This document shows positions 34,694 to 42,837 of a stretch of DNA of 64,000 bases, in pieces (position 1 is the stretch's first letter; each line of letters begins with the position of its first letter). Origin of the DNA: Bacillus sp. REN3. GTDB taxonomy: Bacteria; Bacillota; Bacilli; Bacillales; Cytobacillaceae. A program made the position numbers and the translations under genes. The notes under the pieces are model-generated. The model did not search any database. It was not told the origin of the DNA and saw only the letters and a list, made by a program, of their open reading frames with translations. The stretch covers positions 82,927 through 146,926 of the forward strand of contig NZ_JAERSD010000009.1 in assembly GCF_017912555.1 (NCBI RefSeq). The letters run 5' to 3'.

Positions 34694-34906
34694 TCAGTTG
34701 GCGCGGTGATTCCAGTCTGTATACAGCCCGCTGCCATTGCAGCCAGGGCATTCATGAAGGGATGAATAGAACATGAACTCATTAGCTGAAAGCGGGAAGA
34801 ATCCCCTTCCAAAGCAATCAGGGCATTTGTTCTGTTCCTTCATATGGTTAACGTGGTTCTCATGCCAGGTGTTTCTCCATTGACTGAGAACATCGAACAA
34901 GCCCAT
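34694..34906 (-). CDS. Small zinc-ribbon-like protein with two CxxCxGxG motifs
   Basis: A 70-residue protein with a strong GGAGGTGAT site. It carries 'CPDCFGRGFFP' and 'CPGCNGSGLYTDW', two DnaJ-type CxxCxGxG knuckles that would bind one zinc. The N-terminal part ('MGLFDVLSQWRNTWHENHVNHMKEQNK') is amphipathic. Similar small proteins occur in many Bacillaceae without known function. It lies alone on the minus strand between two plus-strand units. Confidence 0.75.
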   Translation of the reverse strand: MGLFDVLSQWRNTWHENHVNHMKEQNKCPDCFGRGFFPLSANEFMFYSSLHECPGCNGSGLYTDWNHRAN

Positions 34907-35108
34907 CCGCGATCACCTCCAGTATTTATTTTGGAGAAATCACTCTTTTTTTATGTATAGTTTATGGCGATGCCTGGATATTGCCCGGGTACGAGCCTAG
35001 GGGACGCCTTGAAACTTTACAGTATTGTGAACATTCGTTCATTAAGAGGAAAGGTTGGATAGGCTTGGACTATAATGAAGGCTAGATAGAAGAATTGGAG
35101 GGATTATC

Positions 35109-35549
35109 TTGAAGAATGAATTGACACAAGCAGTGAATAAGCAAATCGCGAATTGGAGTGTACTGTATATCAAACTGCATAACTACCACTGGTATGTGAC
35201 AGGTCCTGAATTTTTCACCCTGCATGCAAAATTTGAAGAGTTTTACAATGAAGCAGGTCTACACATTGATGAGCTCGCAGAGAGATTGTTGGCATTAGGG
35301 GACAAGCCGGTAGCCACGATGGCAGGATGTCTGGAGCTTGCAACTGTCAAGGAAGCAGCTGGTGCAGAAAATGCCCAGGAAATGGTAGGAACGATTGTCG
35401 ATGATTATACGACAATGATCAAGGAGTTAAAGCATGGAATGGAGCTAGCGGAGGAAGCGAATGATGAAACGACCGCCGATATGCTGCTGTCAATCCACTC
35501 TAGCCTTGAGAAACATGTTTGGATGCTGAATTCGTTTCTTGGGAAATAA
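35109..35549 (+). CDS. Dps/ferritin-like DNA-protection protein
   Basis: A 146-residue protein starting at TTG after GGAGGGATTATC. The four-helix bundle has the interface ferroxidase residues of the Dps family: '[42 protein letters not shown]'. It would form a 12-subunit shell that oxidises iron with peroxide and may bind DNA. The last segment is short, and there is no Lys-rich N-terminal tail, so DNA binding is uncertain. B. subtilis has two such genes (dps under sigma-B and mrgA under PerR); I did not see a convincing operator for either. Confidence 0.92.
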   Translation: MKNELTQAVNKQIANWSVLYIKLHNYHWYVTGPEFFTLHAKFEEFYNEAGLHIDELAERLLALGDKPVATMAGCLELATVKEAAGAENAQEMVGTIVDDYTTMIKELKHGMELAEEANDETTADMLLSIHSSLEKHVWMLNSFLGK

Positions 35550-35557
35550 TTGCGAAA

Positions 35558-35590
35558 AAACGGGTGCCAATGAATCTGGCATCCGTTTTG
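35558..35590 (+). terminator. Terminator after Dps gene
   Basis: AAACGGGTGCCA-ATGAATC-TGGCATCCGTTTTG, stem of about 11 pairs, short T tail. Confidence 0.8.
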
Positions 35591-35681
35591 ATATTTTATT
35601 CCTCCTGCTGTATGGATGATCTCAATCCGGCAACGTACCTTTTCTTGTTTGGGAAGAGCCATGGCAGAATTGGCCGATTCT

Positions 35682-35766
35682 GTGGGGGGGAACGTCCTGA
35701 ATCGACACCCGCGGCCTTGAAATTTAGTTGTGAAAATCTGCATCCCCAATGCGGTAGTCCCCCCAC
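35682..35766. other. Wide inverted repeat in a gene-free stretch
   Basis: TGTGGGGGG near 35681-35689 and CCCCCCACA near 35758-35767 are separated by about 70 bases with no coding signal. The surroundings (35591-36107) show no gene; the 3' part is AT-rich and probably holds the promoter of the following hydrolase gene. Confidence 0.35.
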
Positions 35767-36107
35767 ATCAAATCGCTTCTTCGTCTCAGGAAATCACTCA
35801 TTATCCTTACTCTAAATTAAAAATCACGATAATTGCAGGTCCCTTTCTGAAGATTGGGAGTTTATTAGGGAGTGTTGCTACGTAACATTCCTGTAACCTT
35901 TGTAAAAATAAAACCGGTAAATGTTAGTACTGGATATTGATTGGGAATCCAATCCGGTTGGCATTAAGTTCTAATTTTGTCAGGACCAAAGTAGTGTCAG
36001 TGTTTAATTGAGTTACGGCCAGGTTGGCACTAATTGGACGATGAATTACTATATTACAGCTGCTAGCCTTGAAGTAGAGAAACATTGACTACTGGGAGGT
36101 TTGGAGG

Positions 36108-36701
36108 ATGGATCGAATCAAGAAGAAGGTGGCGGCAGTTTCTATAGTAATATTATCGTTGTTTATCTTTAGCAGTGCCGCCGGTGCAGCAACCTATCAA
36201 GTGAAAAAAGGGGATACGTATTGGGGGATCGCAAAAAGCTTTGGCATTCCCGTCCTTGAATTACAGAAAGCCAACAATCAGTCTAGGAATCTGCTTTATC
36301 CGGGCCAAGTGCTGAGAATCCCTAATTCGGGCCTTTCGGCTTCTGACCAGGACCTGCTGGCACGTCTTGTGCATGCCGAGGCTAAAGGAGAACCATATGC
36401 GGGGAAAGTAGCCGTGGCAACCGTTGTTTTGAACCGGGTGGCAAGCCCGGAGTTTCCTGACACAATTAGGGAAGTGATTTACGAAAGATCCAATGGCCAT
36501 TATGCTTTCACGCCAGTCCAAAACGGACAAATCAATCAGCCTGCGGACGCTGAGGCAAAAAAAGCTGTCAGGGAAGCCGTTGCCTTTAAAGGAAAAGGAA
36601 AAGGATCCTTATTCTTCTATAATCCAAAAACGGCAGTAAGCAGCTGGATTTTCTCAAGACAAGAAACCATCACTATTGGAAACCACCGTTTTGCGAAATA
36701 A
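36108..36701 (+). CDS. LysM plus SleB/CwlJ-type cell-wall hydrolase (YkvT-like)
   Basis: A 197-residue secreted protein with GGGAGG upstream. Residues 1-28 form a signal peptide, 29-72 a LysM peptidoglycan-binding module ('YQVKKGDTYWGIAKSFGIPVLELQKAN'), and about 82-197 a Hydrolase_2 domain with the catalytic Glu of 'ARLVHAEAKGEPYAGKVAVATVVLNRV' and 'HYAFTPVQNG'. The group includes spore cortex lytic enzymes SleB and CwlJ and vegetative YkvT. The LysM rather than a PG_binding_1 module favours a YkvT-like role. A long terminator follows. Confidence 0.88.
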   Translation: MDRIKKKVAAVSIVILSLFIFSSAAGAATYQVKKGDTYWGIAKSFGIPVLELQKANNQSRNLLYPGQVLRIPNSGLSASDQDLLARLVHAEAKGEPYAGKVAVATVVLNRVASPEFPDTIREVIYERSNGHYAFTPVQNGQINQPADAEAKKAVREAVAFKGKGKGSLFFYNPKTAVSSWIFSRQETITIGNHRFAK

Positions 36702-36706
36702 AAGAG

Positions 36707-36753
36707 GCTGCCCCAAAAGGTCATGATCTTTGACCTTTTGGCAGCCTCTTTTT
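36707..36753 (+). terminator. Strong terminator after LysM hydrolase
   Basis: GAGGCTGCC-CCAAAAGGTCA and TGACCTTTTGG-CAGCCTC form a stem of about 18 pairs, then TTTTTT. Confidence 0.95.
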
Positions 36754-36869
36754 TCTTTTTCATGGCATGGTTTTTCGCACCCAGGTCAAGTGGCAGGATC
36801 GATTGATCCCTGTTATATGATCAGGTTTCATAAGAGATTCGCTCCTTTTGGTTTGTTGTTGTGGTGAGC

Positions 36870-37025
36870 CGTAGCAAGACAAGCGACTCGAGGGGCTAAG
36901 CGCTGAAGCTAGAGAGGTCCCCGGCACGCTCGCGGAAAGCGGCCGACTAAGGCCGCCGCGTCCTGCGGCAAAGTCGGCACTAGGACTTCCTGTCCGTCGA
37001 AGTGCCTTGAGTGGAAATCCCTGGG
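36870..37025. repeat. Dispersed GC-rich intergenic repeat copy
   Basis: Bases 36919-37019 match 58235-58335 over about 100 positions (shared words CCCCGGCACGCTCGCGGAAA, GTCGGCACTAGGACTTCCTG). Bases 36882-36908 are the reverse complement of 14526-14555. It ends in GAGTGGAAATCC, the usual family end. No gene is seen in 36756-37410; long open frames on the minus strand across the repeat are low-complexity. Confidence 0.8.
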
Positions 37026-37410
37026 TTGTTTTGTAAAAGAAAAGAGGCGCCCAAAAGTACAGCCTTTTCTCATATTCACAAGCGCTTTTGTTTACTGCAA
37101 GCCAGGACCAGAAATATTTGTCCAACAAGTTCTTGGAGTCTATCAATCTTCGCAATGGAATAATAGGGCAAATGAATCTGGTGAAGGGATGGAAAAGGAT
37201 ATAAACACTAGGACTTGGACCCAGCAGAAAAGAAAAACTGGCGGTCGTCCCTAAAACCAATCAGCCGTCTTCCCAGAGCCCTGATTTTTGACTATCTTCA
37301 AGAGGAGTAGACTGCTCTTTCTCCTAAGTGTTCGACATAATTTTCCCAATAAACAACTGTTCAACGATATGGTATCTTTTATCTAACAAGACCGTCTTAG
37401 GAGGGAAAAT

Positions 37411-37656
37411 ATGTACCGATTTATGTGGAATTTCATTCTTATTCTAGGTATCGGAGCAGGATTTTACTTCTATGTACAACTAATCTTTGCCAGCGTTGCC
37501 GACCCGCTTTACGCCTCGATGGCTCTTCTGATCGGCTGTCTGTTCGCAGCAGGGTTTTCAAGGGAGCTTTTGATCATGGCTCCGGAAGAAAGCCAAGACA
37601 GCCAAAGGGAACAATCCGATGATTGGAAGTGTCCTCAAACGTCTTCCAGCCGATGA
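37411..37656 (+). CDS. Small two-segment membrane protein, unknown
   Basis: An 81-residue product with a strong TTAGGAGGGAAAAT site. Two hydrophobic segments, about 5-30 ('FMWNFILILGIGAGFYFYVQLIF') and 35-55 ('YASMALLIGCLFAAGFS'), are followed by a charged, Ser/Gln-rich tail. No family is recognised. It stands alone and is closed by a terminator, which supports it as a real gene. Confidence 0.65.
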   Translation: MYRFMWNFILILGIGAGFYFYVQLIFASVADPLYASMALLIGCLFAAGFSRELLIMAPEESQDSQREQSDDWKCPQTSSSR

Positions 37657-37673
37657 TTCTATGTGTGACAATC

Positions 37674-37702
37674 TGCACCTCTGTTCCAGAGGTGGTTTTT
37701 TA
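37674..37702 (+). terminator. Terminator after small membrane protein
   Basis: CACCTCTG-TTC-CAGAGGTG then GTTTTTTATTTT. Confidence 0.9.
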
Positions 37703-37935
37703 TTTTAGAAAAGCTTTTTCCAGCCTCATCCCATACCTAGATGGATGTCAATCGGTTTTCTGTTGTTTATGGGACTATCGCTGCCAGTAAGGTCATAACT
37801 GCAGTGGTCATCTCTGAAGGAATCAATCTCAATACTTTTTCATTATTCGGAAGTCGCCCCTTGCGTTGCTTTCCAGCCCCTCCATTTACATGATTACTTT
37901 CCTTGAATGAAATTTGCGCCAGGTTTGTTGAACTG

Positions 37936-37963
37936 CGCCCCTAATGGAATTACATTAGGGGCG
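37936..37963. other. Perfect hairpin without T-run in gene-free stretch
   Basis: CGCCCCTAATG-GAATTA-CATTAGGGGCG, an 11-bp perfect stem. Not followed by a T run, so not a typical terminator. The rest of 37703-38197 shows no gene. Confidence 0.45.
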
Positions 37964-38197
37964 TTGCTTCATGAAAGTAAAAGGCTAGTGGCGATTGTTG
38001 TTTGCCACCTGCCTTGCGATTCTCATTCTTCCAGTTGTAAAAAATACCTTGCACCGCTCTTTTTAGCTACTTTAAAAATCTATAGTCGATTGGCTTCCTA
38101 AAATATGGGCCACTAGAAGAAATGCAGAGCAGCATTTGCAGTAAAGTAGGTGAAGGGGGTATGATAAAATGAAGGTAGAGAAAAGGAGGGGGTTTGA

Positions 38198-38539
38198 ATG
38201 GATATCCTTGAGACAGGAGCGAACCCGACTGATTGCGTGGACCACTGCGGTTCTTCCGAACGGAAAAGCCATCATTCCGAAAAGACAAAGAAGAACCTTG
38301 TCACCAGGCTCAATCGGATCGAAGGGCAGATCCGTGGAATCAAGGGCTTGATTGAAAAGGATACCTACTGCGATGATGTCATCACACAAATTTCAGCGAC
38401 ACAGGCTGCGTTGAACAGCGTTGCCAAGCTGCTCCTCGAGGGTCATATGAAGTCTTGCATCGTGGAGCGCATCCAGGAGGGCGACAATGAGGTAATCGAT
38501 GAACTGCTGACGACAATTGAAAAGCTAATGAAAAAATAA
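38198..38539 (+). CDS. csoR: CsoR-family copper-sensing repressor
   Basis: A 113-residue all-helical regulator with AAAGGAGGGGGTTTGA before ATG. The three copper ligands of CsoR are conserved in position: Cys58 ('DTYCDDVITQISA'), His83 and Cys87 ('EGHMKSC'), with the same spacing as Cys45-His70-Cys74 of B. subtilis CsoR. The His distinguishes it from CstR persulfide sensors, which use only cysteines. The N-terminal tail is rich in Cys and His. Copper binding would release it from DNA and derepress copper export genes. copZ and copA, the normal partners, are not next to it. Confidence 0.88.
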   Translation: MDILETGANPTDCVDHCGSSERKSHHSEKTKKNLVTRLNRIEGQIRGIKGLIEKDTYCDDVITQISATQAALNSVAKLLLEGHMKSCIVERIQEGDNEVIDELLTTIEKLMKK

Positions 38540-38599
38540 AATTAATTGTTCGTATTTTGATATAATTTTCTGTATAATAACATTGATGATTAATTGAAT

Positions 38600-38742
38600 A
38601 TTCCTTCGGGGCAGGGTGAAAGTCCCTACCGGCGGTGATGAAGCGATGCTTCTTAGTCCGTGACCCGTTTAACGAATGTTAAACGGTGGATCTGGTGAAA
38701 CTCCAGGGCCGACAGTGAAAGTCTGGATGGGAGAAGGAAAAA
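38600..38742 (+). ncRNA. FMN riboswitch (RFN element)
   Basis: All RFN blocks are present in order: CTTCGGGGCAGGGTGAAAGT, CCCTACCGGCGGTGATGA, TTAGTCCGTGACCCG, GGTGGATCTGGTGAAACTCC, AGGGCCGACAGTGAAAGTC and TGGATGGGAGAAGGA. FMN binding stops expression of the riboflavin genes. It precedes ribD by about 350 bases with the terminator between. Confidence 0.98.
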
Positions 38743-38808
38743 ACAAGGATTAAGGAAAGGGACTAGTCTACCCTTTTTTAACCCTGTATTTGAGTTTGCC
38801 TTTTTCAG

Positions 38809-38844
38809 GCCCCCGAAACGTATGTAGGTTTCGGGGGCTTTTTT
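38809..38844 (+). terminator. FMN-riboswitch terminator
   Basis: GCCCCCGAAAC and GTTTCGGGGGC arms, then TTTTTT. It is the expression platform of the riboswitch, about 65 bases after the aptamer. The following 250 bases up to ribD hold nothing else recognisable. Confidence 0.95.
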
Positions 38845-39090
38845 ATGCATAAGCTCACTTTTGTTTTTCCAACTGTGTTGAACGGGACTTTTTAAAAATG
38901 CCCCAGTCCTTTGTTCTGAGATAGGAAACCAGGGAAAATGCGGGCAACAGGCTAAATCCAATGGCTTTTCTCTAAGCTGGAGAAACGTTGATGGAATATC
39001 ATTTCCGAAAGGGTTGATTCTGCTGCTGTCTATTCCCAGGTATGGCACAGATCTTTTTTCCAACCATGATTCAAGAAAGGCGGGAAACAG

Positions 39091-40173
39091 ATGAGCGATT
39101 TAGAATATATGAGGCTCGCGATTACGCTTGCTGACGCTGCTTCAGGACAAACATCGCCAAATCCGAAGGTTGGCGCGGTACTAGTGAAGGATAACCAGAT
39201 CGTCGGCATGGGAGCGCATCTGAAGGCTGGCGAGCCCCATGCGGAAGTACATGCCATCACGATGGCCGGGGAAAATGCACTTGGCGCAACCCTTTATGTG
39301 ACGCTTGAACCGTGCAGCCACTATGGAAGGACACCTCCTTGCTCGAATCTGGTGATCGAGTCCGGAATCAAAAAAGTGTTTGTTGCTTCTGTTGATCCAA
39401 ATCCCCTTGTTGGCGGGGCAGGCATCAAAAGGATGAGGGAAGCAGGAATCGAGGTTGAAACCGGCCTGCTTGAAAACGAGGCAACGGAGCTCAATAAGGT
39501 GTTTTTTCATTATATAAACACAGGGTTGCCATACGTTACCTTGAAAACCGCCGTCACTCTGGACGGAAAGACCGCTACTGTCATTGGCGAAAGCAAATGG
39601 ATCACAGGCGAGGATGCCAGAAGGGATGTCCATCGTTTCCGCCATACCCATGATGCGATACTGGTAGGTGTCAATACCGTGATCAAAGATGATCCAAGCT
39701 TGACAACAAGGCTTGAAGGGGGCGGGAAAAACCCGATACGGGTCATTCTTGATTCTAGCCTGCGGACGCCGATCGAGTCGAAGGCCATCAATGACAGGCT
39801 AGCTGAAACCATCATTGTAACAGGTTCGGAAGCAGATCCTGCTGCGATCCAGCAATTCAGGCAAACAGGGATTGAAATCATCTCTCTTGAAACTCCGAAA
39901 GTCCAGATATCTGAGATGCTGAAAAAGCTGGGCGATCGAGGGATTTCTTCGGTATACGTGGAGGGAGGCGCCGAGGTGCATGGAAGCTTTTTAAAAGAAA
40001 GAGCCTTTCAGCAAGTGATTACTTACATCGCTCCCAAACTGATCGGGGGCAAAACAGCGCCATCTTCATTTGGAGGCGAAGGGATCGAAAGGATAGGGGA
40101 TGCACTAGCGCTTAAGTTAAAAGAAGTGAAGCAGGTTGGCCAGGATATCAGGATCACCGCTGAGCCAATCTAA
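39091..40173 (+). CDS. ribD: Riboflavin biosynthesis deaminase/reductase RibD
   Basis: A 360-residue bifunctional enzyme. Residues 1-145 are the cytidine-deaminase-like domain with zinc ligands in 'EPHAEVHAI' and 'EPCSHYGRTPPCSN'. Residues about 147-360 are the NADPH reductase ('LPYVTLKTAVTLDGKTATVIGESKWITG', 'VGVNTVIKDDPSLTTR', 'SSVYVEGGAEVHGSFLKE'). It converts the first pyrimidine intermediate to the amino-uracil ribityl phosphate. It is the first gene of ribD-ribE-ribBA-ribH, 14 bases before ribE. Transcription is governed by the upstream FMN riboswitch. Confidence 0.97.
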   Translation: MSDLEYMRLAITLADAASGQTSPNPKVGAVLVKDNQIVGMGAHLKAGEPHAEVHAITMAGENALGATLYVTLEPCSHYGRTPPCSNLVIESGIKKVFVASVDPNPLVGGAGIKRMREAGIEVETGLLENEATELNKVFFHYINTGLPYVTLKTAVTLDGKTATVIGESKWITGEDARRDVHRFRHTHDAILVGVNTVIKDDPSLTTRLEGGGKNPIRVILDSSLRTPIESKAINDRLAETIIVTGSEADPAAIQQFRQTGIEIISLETPKVQISEMLKKLGDRGISSVYVEGGAEVHGSFLKERAFQQVITYIAPKLIGGKTAPSSFGGEGIERIGDALALKLKEVKQVGQDIRITAEPI

Positions 40174-40187
40174 GAAGGAGGGTCAAT

Positions 40188-40838
40188 ATGTTCACGGGAA
40201 TCATTGAAGAAATCGGTTCGATCTCCAATATCCAGCACACAGGGGAGTCTTTTGTCCTCTCGATTGAGGCAACGAAAGTATTGGCTGATGTCAGGCTGGG
40301 AGATAGCATCGCTGTTAATGGTGTATGCCTTACAGTCACCTCTTTTACGAAAAATCGCTTCACAGTGGATGTGATGCCGGAAACGGTGAAGGCAACGAGC
40401 CTAAAGGACGTAAAGCGGGGCTCAAAAGTCAACCTGGAAAGAGCAATGGCGGCAGGCGGGAGGTTCGGCGGCCATTTTGTTGCCGGACATGTCGATGGGG
40501 TCGGAGTGATTAAAAGCAAAAAGAAATTAGAAAACGCTGTTTATTACGAAATCGAAGCGGAACAGGAATTGCTTAAATATATCATTTTAAAAGGTTCGGT
40601 CGCGGTGGACGGGACAAGCTTGACGGTTTTTGGAGTATCAGAAGGTAGCTTTACCCTATCCCTGATCCCGCACACCCTGGCTGAAACGGTACTCGGATTC
40701 AAGGAGCCAGGGGATATCGTGAACATTGAATGCGACATGATCGGAAAATACGTCGGCCATTTTCTGGATAACCAGGCTGCCGCAAGAAAAGGCAGCACTA
40801 TTACAGCCCAATTTTTAGAGGAAAACGGGTTTATGTGA
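40188..40838 (+). CDS. ribE: Riboflavin synthase, alpha subunit
   Basis: A 216-residue enzyme built from two similar beta-barrels. It starts with the typical MFTGIIEEIG, has 'VNGVCLTVTSFTKNRFTVDVMPET' in the first half and the matching 'VDGTSLTVFGVSEGSFTLSLIPHTL' in the second, plus the GHFVAGHVDG loop. It dismutates two lumazines to riboflavin and the pyrimidine. AGGAGG precedes ATG. The next gene starts 12 bases later. Confidence 0.97.
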   Translation: MFTGIIEEIGSISNIQHTGESFVLSIEATKVLADVRLGDSIAVNGVCLTVTSFTKNRFTVDVMPETVKATSLKDVKRGSKVNLERAMAAGGRFGGHFVAGHVDGVGVIKSKKKLENAVYYEIEAEQELLKYIILKGSVAVDGTSLTVFGVSEGSFTLSLIPHTLAETVLGFKEPGDIVNIECDMIGKYVGHFLDNQAAARKGSTITAQFLEENGFM

Positions 40839-40850
40839 GGATGATGAAGA

Positions 40851-42044
40851 ATGTTTGATCCAATCGAAGAAGCGATCTATGAACTCATGCAGGGAAACGT
40901 TGTGATTGTTTGTGACGATGAGGACCGCGAGAATGAAGGGGATTTCGTTGCGCTCGCTGAACGGGCTACACCAGAGGTCATCAACTTCATGGCCACACAT
41001 GGCAGGGGACTGATCTGTGTGCCCATCGAAAAAGACCTGGCCGAGAAACTTGATTTGATGCCAATGGTTTCCCGCAATACCGATCCGCATGGTACAGCTT
41101 TTACTGTAAGTGTCGACCACAAGTTTTCAACGACAGGGATTTCTGCTTATGAACGTTCCGCAACCGTGCTGAGTATGCTTGATCCAGAATCAAAAGCGGC
41201 CGATTTCAAAAGGCCAGGCCATGTTTTCCCGCTAGTCGCCAAAGGCGGAGGAGTGCTCAGGCGCGCCGGGCACACCGAAGCAGCGGTCGACCTCGCGAAA
41301 ATGTGCGGTGCCAAGCCTGCAGGTGTCATATGTGAAATCATGAATGAGGATGGAACAATGGCAAGAGTCCCTGAGCTCAGGAAAATCGCCGACCAATTCG
41401 AACTGAAAATGATCACGATCAAGGATTTGATCCAGTATCGAAACCGTAAGGACAAATTGGTGAAGCGGGAGGTCGAGATCAATCTGCCGACTGAATTCGG
41501 GGTGTTCAAAGCAATCGGCTATTCAAATGTCGTTGACGATAAGGAACATATCGCTCTTGTTAAAGGGGAACTAGACTCGGAGGAACCGGTGCTTGTCCGT
41601 GTGCACTCAGAATGCCTCACAGGAGATGTGTTTGGCTCGTTCCGATGCGACTGCGGTCCGCAGCTACACGCAGCCTTGACCCAAATCAACAAAGAGGGGC
41701 GGGGAGTCCTTCTATACATGCGCCAGGAGGGCCGGGGCATCGGTCTGATGAACAAGCTTCGGGCCTACAAGCTTCAGGAGGAGGGCTATGATACCGTTGA
41801 GGCGAATGAAAAGCTCGGGTTCGGGGCAGATTTGAGGGAATATGGCATCGGGGCGCAGATCCTGAGGGATCTCGGAATCAGGAAGATGAGACTGCTTACG
41901 AATAACCCGCGGAAGATCAAAGGGCTGAAGGGATACGAGCTTGAAGTCGTGGACCGCGTACCGATCCAAATGGAAACAAAGGCTGAAAATGAGCACTATT
42001 TAAAGACGAAGCGCAGTAAATTAGGGCACTTATTGAAATTCTAG
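40851..42044 (+). CDS. ribBA: Bifunctional DHBP synthase / GTP cyclohydrolase II, RibBA
   Basis: A 397-residue two-domain enzyme. Residues 1-200 are 3,4-dihydroxy-2-butanone 4-phosphate synthase ('[23 protein letters not shown]', '[27 protein letters not shown]'). Residues 205-397 are GTP cyclohydrolase II with zinc motif '[19 protein letters not shown]' and '[19 protein letters not shown]'. It supplies both starting compounds of the pathway. The gene ends immediately before a repeat element that separates it from ribH by 189 bases, far more than the other gaps in the operon. Confidence 0.97.
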   Translation: MFDPIEEAIYELMQGNVVIVCDDEDRENEGDFVALAERATPEVINFMATHGRGLICVPIEKDLAEKLDLMPMVSRNTDPHGTAFTVSVDHKFSTTGISAYERSATVLSMLDPESKAADFKRPGHVFPLVAKGGGVLRRAGHTEAAVDLAKMCGAKPAGVICEIMNEDGTMARVPELRKIADQFELKMITIKDLIQYRNRKDKLVKREVEINLPTEFGVFKAIGYSNVVDDKEHIALVKGELDSEEPVLVRVHSECLTGDVFGSFRCDCGPQLHAALTQINKEGRGVLLYMRQEGRGIGLMNKLRAYKLQEEGYDTVEANEKLGFGADLREYGIGAQILRDLGIRKMRLLTNNPRKIKGLKGYELEVVDRVPIQMETKAENEHYLKTKRSKLGHLLKF

Positions 42045-42215
42045 GCTGAGATTAATGACCAGGGTTAATCTTTAAATCTGTTGGTTGGAGCAGAAGGCAT
42101 GAAGATTAAGGCGGAAGTAGGGGCAGGGGTGCCCCCTGAGGCGCCCCGGCGGCAAGCCCGCAGAAAGCGAAGTACCTGGAACGGAAATCTACAGTCAAAT
42201 GTAACGTAGCTAAAT
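42045..42215. repeat. Dispersed repeat copy inside the rib operon
   Basis: The GC-rich part 42121-42192 carries the family end: AAGCCCGCAGAAAGCGAAGT then CCTGGAACGGAAATCTAC, comparable to the ends at 12.6, 14.5, 37.0 and 58.3 kb. The first base follows the ribBA stop codon and begins GGCTGAGATTAA, similar to the GGCTGTGTTAAA ends of other copies. It carries no gene. Confidence 0.65.
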
Positions 42216-42233
42216 TTAAAGGAGGAATTCAGG

Positions 42234-42704
42234 ATGAACAAGGTATATGAAGGGAATTTGGTAGGGACAGGACTGAAAGTCGGCATTGTTGTAGGCCGAT
42301 TCAATGAATTCATCACGAGCAAGCTATTGGGCGGAGCGGAGGACGCACTGAAAAGGCATGGAGTCGAAGAAGAAAATGTAGAGGTTGCCTGGGTACCAGG
42401 GGCATTTGAAATCCCGCTGATCGCACAGAAAATGGCTAATAGCGGAAAATACGATGCCGTCATCACCCTTGGCACCGTGATTCGCGGCTCGACCCCCCAT
42501 TTCGATTATGTTTGCAACGAAGCGGCAAAGGGTGTTTCGGGTGCAGCCTTAAACAGCGGGGTACCGGTCATTTTTGGCGTGCTGACGACAGACACGATTG
42601 AACAGGCAATCGAACGTGCTGGAACCAAAGCAGGCAACAAAGGCTGGGAAGCAGCAGCTGCTGCGATCGAAATGGCAAACCTTGTCAGAAATATCGGGAT
42701 GTAA
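42234..42704 (+). CDS. ribH: 6,7-dimethyl-8-ribityllumazine synthase RibH
   Basis: A 156-residue enzyme with AAAGGAGGAATTCAGG before ATG. It has '[24 protein letters not shown]', '[20 protein letters not shown]', '[26 protein letters not shown]' and '[31 protein letters not shown]', the almost invariant lumazine synthase motifs. It assembles into a 60-subunit shell in Bacillus, often around RibE. It lies last in the rib operon and ends with a terminator. Confidence 0.97.
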   Translation: MNKVYEGNLVGTGLKVGIVVGRFNEFITSKLLGGAEDALKRHGVEEENVEVAWVPGAFEIPLIAQKMANSGKYDAVITLGTVIRGSTPHFDYVCNEAAKGVSGAALNSGVPVIFGVLTTDTIEQAIERAGTKAGNKGWEAAAAAIEMANLVRNIGM

Positions 42705-42706
42705 CC

Positions 42707-42742
42707 ATGATGCAGGCGATTTCGCCTGCATCATTCATTTTT
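42707..42742 (+). terminator. Terminator after rib operon
   Basis: GATGCAGGCGA-TTT-CGCCTGCATC followed by ATTCATTTTTT. Confidence 0.9.
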
Positions 42743-42837
42743 TAAAATCCTCGCCGCAGTTTGTTAATAATTTGTTCATAAATTCTGGATAAAATGAAAG
42801 CATGTAAGCAGATTGTTTATATTCAGGAGGTATGAAC

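Noticed and set aside
36760..37260. 166-codon minus-strand open frame
   Set aside because: It runs across a dispersed repeat copy and a terminator, with mixed composition and no ribosome site.
38198..38539. CstR-type persulfide sensor linked to the rhodanese loci
   Set aside because: The His83 ligand and the Cys-x24-His-x3-Cys spacing are those of copper-sensing CsoR; CstR lacks this His.
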